Positions 60,107-64,000 of a stretch of DNA of 64,000 bases are shown piece by piece. The notes under the pieces were generated by a model. The model was not told where the DNA came from, made no database searches, and was given only the letters and a program-made list of their open reading frames with translations. The position numbers were made by a program, and so were the translations under genes. How positions within the stretch are numbered: the first letter of the stretch is position 1; every line of letters starts with the position of its first letter. The DNA is from Clostridium minihomine (GTDB lineage Bacteria > Bacillota > Clostridia > Oscillospirales > Acutalibacteraceae): NCBI RefSeq assembly GCF_900240385.1, contig NZ_OEQH01000004.1:62001-126000 (forward strand). The letters are read 5' to 3'.

Positions 60107-61489
60107 ATGTTTTTAACCATTTTGGCATGGTCTATGATCATTGTATTCCTTGTCTTGGTCATGACCAAAAAAATGCAGCCATTTACCGCACTGGTTCTGG
60201 TTCCTATCGCTTTTACACTGGTGGGCTCCCTTGCTGGCGCTTACAGAGAACGGGTAGCACAGGCAAAAGAAATTGCCGTTTCTGATGTTACCATCTGGGA
60301 TCAGGTTCGCATCATCGGCGACTGGACCGTCAGTGGCTTATCTAAGACTTCCACCACAGCCATCATGCTGCTGTTCGCCATCCTGTTTTTCTCCATCATG
60401 CTCAATGTGGGCCTGTTTGACCCGGTAACAAAATTCTTTATTCAGCTTGCCAAAGGGGATCCGGTTCGGGTTTTGATGGGAACCGCTGCGGTTTCTGCCA
60501 TGGTGTCCCTTAACGGGGACGGCACCACTACCACACTGATTGTATGTACTGCATTTATTCCGATCTATAAAAAATTGGGTCTGAAAATGATGAATCTGGG
60601 TGTTCTTTTAATCCTGATGAACACCATCATGAACCTGCTTCCCTGGGGCGGCCCCACCGCACGCGTGCTCTCTGTTTTAGATTCCGTTTCTGAGCAGGCC
60701 ATTCTAAATGCATTAATCCCCGGAATGGGCATCGCCATTTTGTACGTTATGGCCGTGGCTTATTATCTGGGTCTAAAAGAACGCAAGCGTGTCGGCATCC
60801 AAACTCTAAGTGCAGAAGACATTCTGGCTTTAACACAGCCATCTTCTCCGGAAGAAGAAGCACTCAAGCGCCCGAAGCTAATTTGGGTTAATGCAGTTAT
60901 GACCATCGGCGCCGTGGTTATGCTGATTTTGGGAACGTTCCCCCCTGTCTTTATCTTCCTGATGGGAACCGCTTTGGCTGTACTGATTAACTATCGCAGC
61001 ATCAAAGACCAAAAACAGCGTATTTCCGATAATGCCGGGGACGCTCTGCAAGTTTCCATTCTGGTTCTGGGCGCCGGTATCTTCATGGGTCTGTTCACCA
61101 ATTCCGGCATGTCCGATGCCTTGGCATCCAGCATGATTTATTTGATTCCTGCCCAAATGGGGCGCTTCTGGGGCTTGGTAACCGCCGTCATTTCGGCGCC
61201 CGGCACCTTCTTCCTTTCCAACGACGCATTCTATTATGGCGTTTTGCCGGTATTTGCAGAAGCTGGCTACCAGTATGGATTTACCGCTCTGGAAATCGGT
61301 GCCGCTTCCCTTCTGGGTCAGGCATTCCACCTTCTCAGCCCGTTGGTCGCATTCATTTATTTGCTACTCAACCTGACCGGGCTGGATATGGGCGAATGGC
61401 AAAAAGAATCGGCAAAGTGGGCAATCGGCATTTTTGTCATCTTCATCGGCATGGCCGCTTTAACCGGCTCTGTCCCCTTATTTAAATAG
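60107..61489 (+). CDS. Citrate transporter, CitMHS family
   Basis: 460 residues from the ATG at 60107 (GAGGAGG 8 nt upstream). About 12 membrane segments. The family patterns are TAIMLLFAILFFSIMLNVGLFDP, VSLNGDGTTTTLIVCTAFIP, MNLLPWGGPTARVLSVLDS and FFLSNDAFYYGVLPV. CitMHS proteins import citrate in complex with divalent metal and protons. It lies about 230 nt after citX and ends at a terminator, so it feeds the lyase. The gap 59879-60106 holds no recognised gene. Confidence 0.92.
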   Translation: MFLTILAWSMIIVFLVLVMTKKMQPFTALVLVPIAFTLVGSLAGAYRERVAQAKEIAVSDVTIWDQVRIIGDWTVSGLSKTSTTAIMLLFAILFFSIMLNVGLFDPVTKFFIQLAKGDPVRVLMGTAAVSAMVSLNGDGTTTTLIVCTAFIPIYKKLGLKMMNLGVLLILMNTIMNLLPWGGPTARVLSVLDSVSEQAILNALIPGMGIAILYVMAVAYYLGLKERKRVGIQTLSAEDILALTQPSSPEEEALKRPKLIWVNAVMTIGAVVMLILGTFPPVFIFLMGTALAVLINYRSIKDQKQRISDNAGDALQVSILVLGAGIFMGLFTNSGMSDALASSMIYLIPAQMGRFWGLVTAVISAPGTFFLSNDAFYYGVLPVFAEAGYQYGFTALEIGAASLLGQAFHLLSPLVAFIYLLLNLTGLDMGEWQKESAKWAIGIFVIFIGMAALTGSVPLFK

Positions 61490-61514
61490 CCAACAACCGT
61501 CTTACTCCTCCGGG

Positions 61515-61548
61515 AAGCGCAGGGTTTTTACTCTGCGCTTTCTTTCTT
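61515..61548 (+). terminator. Terminator after the citrate transporter
   Basis: AAGCGCAG (61515-61522) pairs with CTGCGCTT (61533-61540), followed by TCTTTCTT. Confidence 0.8.
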
Positions 61549-61666
61549 ATTGATTTATCGCTTGAAAGCAATGCTTTTTTAAAGTATTTCGTCTTATTTT
61601 TGCAAAATATTGCTACATCTTTTTTCTTTGTTTCTCGCTGTGTTGTTAATCTTCACCACGAATTGA

Positions 61667-61695
61667 TTGAAAAAGAAATATAATCAGCATATAAT
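61667..61695 (+). promoter_or_regulatory. Promoter of rpoN
   Basis: TTGAAA (61667-61672), 17-bp spacer, TATAAT (61690-61695). The expected start lies about 20 nt ahead of the ATG at 61724, which settles the start choice. Confidence 0.85.
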
Positions 61696-61723
61696 GGTAT
61701 CAAAGAAGAAAGCAGGTGAACCA

Positions 61724-63070
61724 ATGAATCTAGGAAACAGACTGATCCACGAACAACGCCAGCTTCTTTCCCAACGACAAATGCAGTCCCTGCAAATGCT
61801 TACTTGCAGCAATCAGGAACTGAATGATTTGCTGGCAAATGAATATGCAGAAAATCCTATGCTGGAACATATCAGTACCGGACGGGATGATTTTTTTACT
61901 AATATTGATACTCTTTATGAATCCGGCTCTACTCCCCGCAAAAATAATTCTGTGTGGGAGGACGAGGACGATCAGCGAAAAAACGACATCCCCTCCAAAC
62001 CGGTTGACGCTTTGAAAAAAGATCTTTTAATGCAGCTTCACCGGGAGCGGTATACAGAAGATCAACAACAGTTGATCCCATTTTTAATTGACTGTCTTGA
62101 CGAATCTGGGTTTTTTCCGTGGGATCCTGGCGAAATTGCACGAATTTCGGGGTATCCGGAATCCATGGTGCGATCCTGTTTAGAAGATTTAAAAGAACTG
62201 GAGCCCACCGGTGTGTTCTCCAAAGACTTGTCCGAATGTCTTTTAAAGCAACTGGAGCAGCAAGAAGTGCAGGATCCCATTCTTTGCACCATTGTCTGCA
62301 AATATTTGCCCGACATCCTGAAAGGTCAAATCAGCAATGTTTCCCGGGGGCTTCATCTTTCCACGGCAGCGGTACGCAAATATATTGTGCAGATTGGCAA
62401 ACTCAACCCCCGGCCTGTCATGAATGCCCCGCAGGAACATACCGAATACATCGTGCCTGATATTATGGCGTGGCAGAAAAACGGTGAATGGAATATCAGC
62501 CTGAACGACAAATGGATGGGCGAATATAAGCTAAATCAGTATTACATTGAAATGATGAAAACATCTTCCGATCAAAGCCTGAACACCTATTTTAAAAGCC
62601 ATTTAGAGAGAGCCCGGTTTTTAATGCAATGTGTAGAACAGCGCCGCAATACAATTTTAAAAATTACACAGGAAATTCTGCGGCGGCAAGAAGCCTTTTT
62701 TCTCAACCAGGGCCCCTTGTGTCCCATGACAATGCAGCAGGTAGCCGAATCGCTGGAAATTCACCCGTCCACGGTCAGCCGTGCCATTCGCGGAAAGTAT
62801 TTGCAATATCAATACGGCACCGTATTACTTCGAGATCTGTTTTCGGCGGGCTTATCTGAGCCGGAAAACCAGGACTGTGCTTCTCCCAATAAAATTCATC
62901 AAATCCTGCGCGAGCTAATCGCCGGTGAGGATAAAACCAAGCCATTGAGCGATTCTGCTTTGGTTCAGGCACTGGAACAACAGGGAATCCAAATTTCCCG
63001 CAGAACCATTGCAAAATACCGATGCGAAATGGGAATTCCGAATTCGGATCAGCGCCGTTATTTGGCCTAA
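61724..63070 (+). CDS. rpoN: RNA polymerase sigma-54 factor
   Basis: 448 residues from the ATG at 61724 (AGGTGA 4 nt upstream). Region I (about 1-50) is Gln/Leu-rich (RQLLSQRQMQSLQMLTC), the part that meets the bacterial enhancer-binding protein. The core-binding region spans about 95-240. The C-terminal DNA-binding part has HPSTVSRAIRGKYLQYQYG (helix-turn-helix) and the RpoN box, ISRRTIAKYRCEMGIP. Complete. No enhancer-binding activator is encoded in the window, so its targets must lie elsewhere. Confidence 0.95.
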   Translation: MNLGNRLIHEQRQLLSQRQMQSLQMLTCSNQELNDLLANEYAENPMLEHISTGRDDFFTNIDTLYESGSTPRKNNSVWEDEDDQRKNDIPSKPVDALKKDLLMQLHRERYTEDQQQLIPFLIDCLDESGFFPWDPGEIARISGYPESMVRSCLEDLKELEPTGVFSKDLSECLLKQLEQQEVQDPILCTIVCKYLPDILKGQISNVSRGLHLSTAAVRKYIVQIGKLNPRPVMNAPQEHTEYIVPDIMAWQKNGEWNISLNDKWMGEYKLNQYYIEMMKTSSDQSLNTYFKSHLERARFLMQCVEQRRNTILKITQEILRRQEAFFLNQGPLCPMTMQQVAESLEIHPSTVSRAIRGKYLQYQYGTVLLRDLFSAGLSEPENQDCASPNKIHQILRELIAGEDKTKPLSDSALVQALEQQGIQISRRTIAKYRCEMGIPNSDQRRYLA

Positions 63071-63172
63071 GGCTTCCATTTTAAAATGCTGGATGTTTTA
63101 CGCCATCGCATTCGGCTTTTTTCAAACCAAACAATCGCCTTACTTTGATCGCCATCCCTAAAGTAAAAAAGA

Positions 63173-63205
63173 AACAACCACCGGCTGTGCCGGTGGTTGT
63201 TCTTC
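63173..63205 (+). terminator. Terminator of rpoN
   Basis: AACAACCACCGG (63173-63184) pairs with CCGGTGGTTGTT (63190-63201), then CTTC. Confidence 0.85.
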
Positions 63206-63210
63206 AATGG

Positions 63211-63244
63211 GAAAGCCCCGCGGAATCAAATCCGCGGGGCTTTC
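63211..63244 (-). terminator. Terminator of the biotin carrier gene
   Basis: Perfect 14-bp stem (63211-63224 with 63231-63244), 6-nt loop, 24 nt past the minus-strand stop. It sits back to back with the rpoN terminator. Confidence 0.85.
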
Positions 63245-63267
63245 TCTGTTAGCATAGATGGAGCGGT

Positions 63268-63492
63268 TTATTGAATGGTCAACAGAATTTGACCGGCATC
63301 TACTGATGTATTTTTTTCTACCTGAATCTGTGCTACCACGCCGCCTTTGGGGGCAACCAGTTCATTTTCCATTTTCATGGCTTCCAGCAAAATGACAGGC
63401 TGGCCGTCTGCCACTTTGTCGCCTTCCTTAACCATAATATCCAAAATCTTTCCGGGAAAATCAGCTTTCATAACAGTTACTTCTGCACTCAT
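63268..63492 (-). CDS. Biotin carboxyl carrier protein (small, biotinyl domain only)
   Basis: 74 residues, just a biotinyl/lipoyl domain: GKILDIMVKEGDKVADGQ, then the biotinylation site LLEAMKMENE with K40, then GGVVAQIQVEKNTSVDAGQILLTI. The AMKM motif marks biotin, not lipoate. Stand-alone short carriers belong to acyl-CoA decarboxylases, oxaloacetate decarboxylase or 5-oxoproline/urea-type carboxylases. Its neighbour is a DUF1445 gene, which in Bacillota goes with PxpABC-like clusters, so the last is favoured. Good site AAGGAGA. Confidence 0.92.
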   Translation of the reverse strand: MSAEVTVMKADFPGKILDIMVKEGDKVADGQPVILLEAMKMENELVAPKGGVVAQIQVEKNTSVDAGQILLTIQ

Positions 63493-63549
63493 AATAAAAT
63501 CTCCTTTTTAATCATTAAATTTATTTTGATTCATGCTCCGGCACTGCAT

Positions 63550-64000
63550 TTATTCTGCCAGATGAGTGTTCTTCACATCTGTAATAAACATGTGACCGGG
63601 CGCATGGGTAATAACAAATGGTGGTTTTATATTCATAACCACTGCCTGCGGCGTAACGCCACAGGCCCAAAATACCGGCACTTCCCCTTCCTGAATGGGA
63701 ACCGGGTCGCCAAAATCGGGCTGGTGAATGTCACGGATGCCAATATGTGCCGGATCGCCGATATGAAGCGGCGTGCCATGCACCTGTGGAAGCCGCTCGG
63801 TCACCGTCACAGCCTTTACCACCTGCTCATGGGGAATCGGGCGCATACTGACCACAGTAGGCCCGTTGAATATGCCTGCGGGCTTGCAGGGAATATTCGT
63901 AATGTACATCGGAACATTGCAATTCTCGGTAATATGCCTTATCTCAATTCCAGCCTCAATCATGGGCGCTTCAAAGCTGAAGCTGCACCCCAAAAGAAAA
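63550..64000 (-). CDS. DUF1445 protein (D-glutamate cyclase-like / putative hydro-lyase), 5' part missing
   Basis: The last ~150 codons; the frame runs off the right edge (the last visible residues upstream read [10 protein letters not shown]). [45 protein letters not shown] and [15 protein letters not shown] are DUF1445 hallmarks, with [10 protein letters not shown] near the end. The mammalian homologue acts as a D-glutamate cyclase producing 5-oxo-D-proline. In bacteria the gene accompanies 5-oxoprolinase and biotin-dependent carboxylase genes. Complete at the 3' end, 57 nt upstream of the biotin carrier start. Confidence 0.9.
   Translation of the reverse strand, partial: FLLGCSFSFEAPMIEAGIEIRHITENCNVPMYITNIPCKPAGIFNGPTVVSMRPIPHEQVVKAVTVTERLPQVHGTPLHIGDPAHIGIRDIHQPDFGDPVPIQEGEVPVFWACGVTPQAVVMNIKPPFVITHAPGHMFITDVKNTHLAE

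Noticed and set aside
59922-60116. Plus-strand frame of 64 codons between citX and the citrate transporter
   Set aside because: No ribosome site and composition unlike a protein; it overlaps the transporter's ribosome site.

Overview
The window reads as chromosomal DNA of a low-to-mid G+C Gram-positive anaerobe (Bacillota, class Clostridia, probably the Oscillospiraceae/Ruminococcaceae side). The grounds are strong AGGAGG-type ribosome sites, TTG/GTG starts, pyruvate phosphate dikinase, a fused PurL-PurQ, a citrate lyase fermentation cluster, the glmU-prs-pth-mfd-foldase housekeeping run, and a PBSX/diffocin-type contractile tail locus. The species cannot be fixed from the sequence alone.

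Left third (1-15.6 kb): a chemotaxis-flavoured pair (CheX-like fragment and bacteriohemerythrin), ppdK, then the plus-strand run glmU-like, prs, pth, mfd and a lipoprotein foldase. A methyl-accepting chemotaxis protein with a candidate sigma-D promoter, a tRNA-Pro(TGG) with a textbook promoter, a small membrane protein and a GNAT acetyltransferase follow.

The most striking region is 15.9-29.3 kb on the minus strand. It is a complete contractile-tail operon without any capsid, portal, terminase, integrase or replication gene. In transcription order it holds a tail completion protein, sheath, tube, tail chaperone, tape measure, hub proteins, baseplate proteins, two fibre cassettes, amidase and holin. 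This is the architecture of an R-type tailocin. The tail chaperone gene ends on a correctly phased A AAA AAC slippery heptamer, and a -1 shift opens a further 52 codons that resemble the T-domain of phage G/GT proteins. The two fibre cassettes arose by tandem duplication of one module, and the recombination scar (start of the amidase joined to the end of the XkdU-like gene) is still readable. One fibre has gained a long polyglycine domain.

Middle (30-49 kb): two small membrane proteins, alr, a small acidic ORF, purL, a BTAD-type regulator with a degenerate GGDEF-like tail, a tandem-repeat hypothetical protein, and a VTC-domain / DUF4956 / DUF4353 lipoprotein operon divergent from a two-component system. 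A GntR/FCD regulator, an M19 dipeptidase, a secreted NlpC/P60 hydrolase and alanine dehydrogenase come next.

Right (49-64 kb): a DUF3870 protein and an ion-coupled transporter sit upstream of alanine dehydrogenase, behind a promoter that implies an untranslated leader of about 510 nt. Then come an AbrB-family transporter and a citrate fermentation locus: GntR/FCD regulator plus citG on one strand, citC-citD-citE-citF-citX and a CitMHS citrate transporter on the other. rpoN follows, and at the edge a biotin carrier protein and a truncated DUF1445 gene that probably belong to a 5-oxoproline-type carboxylase cluster outside the window. No CRISPR array, transposase or rRNA was seen.
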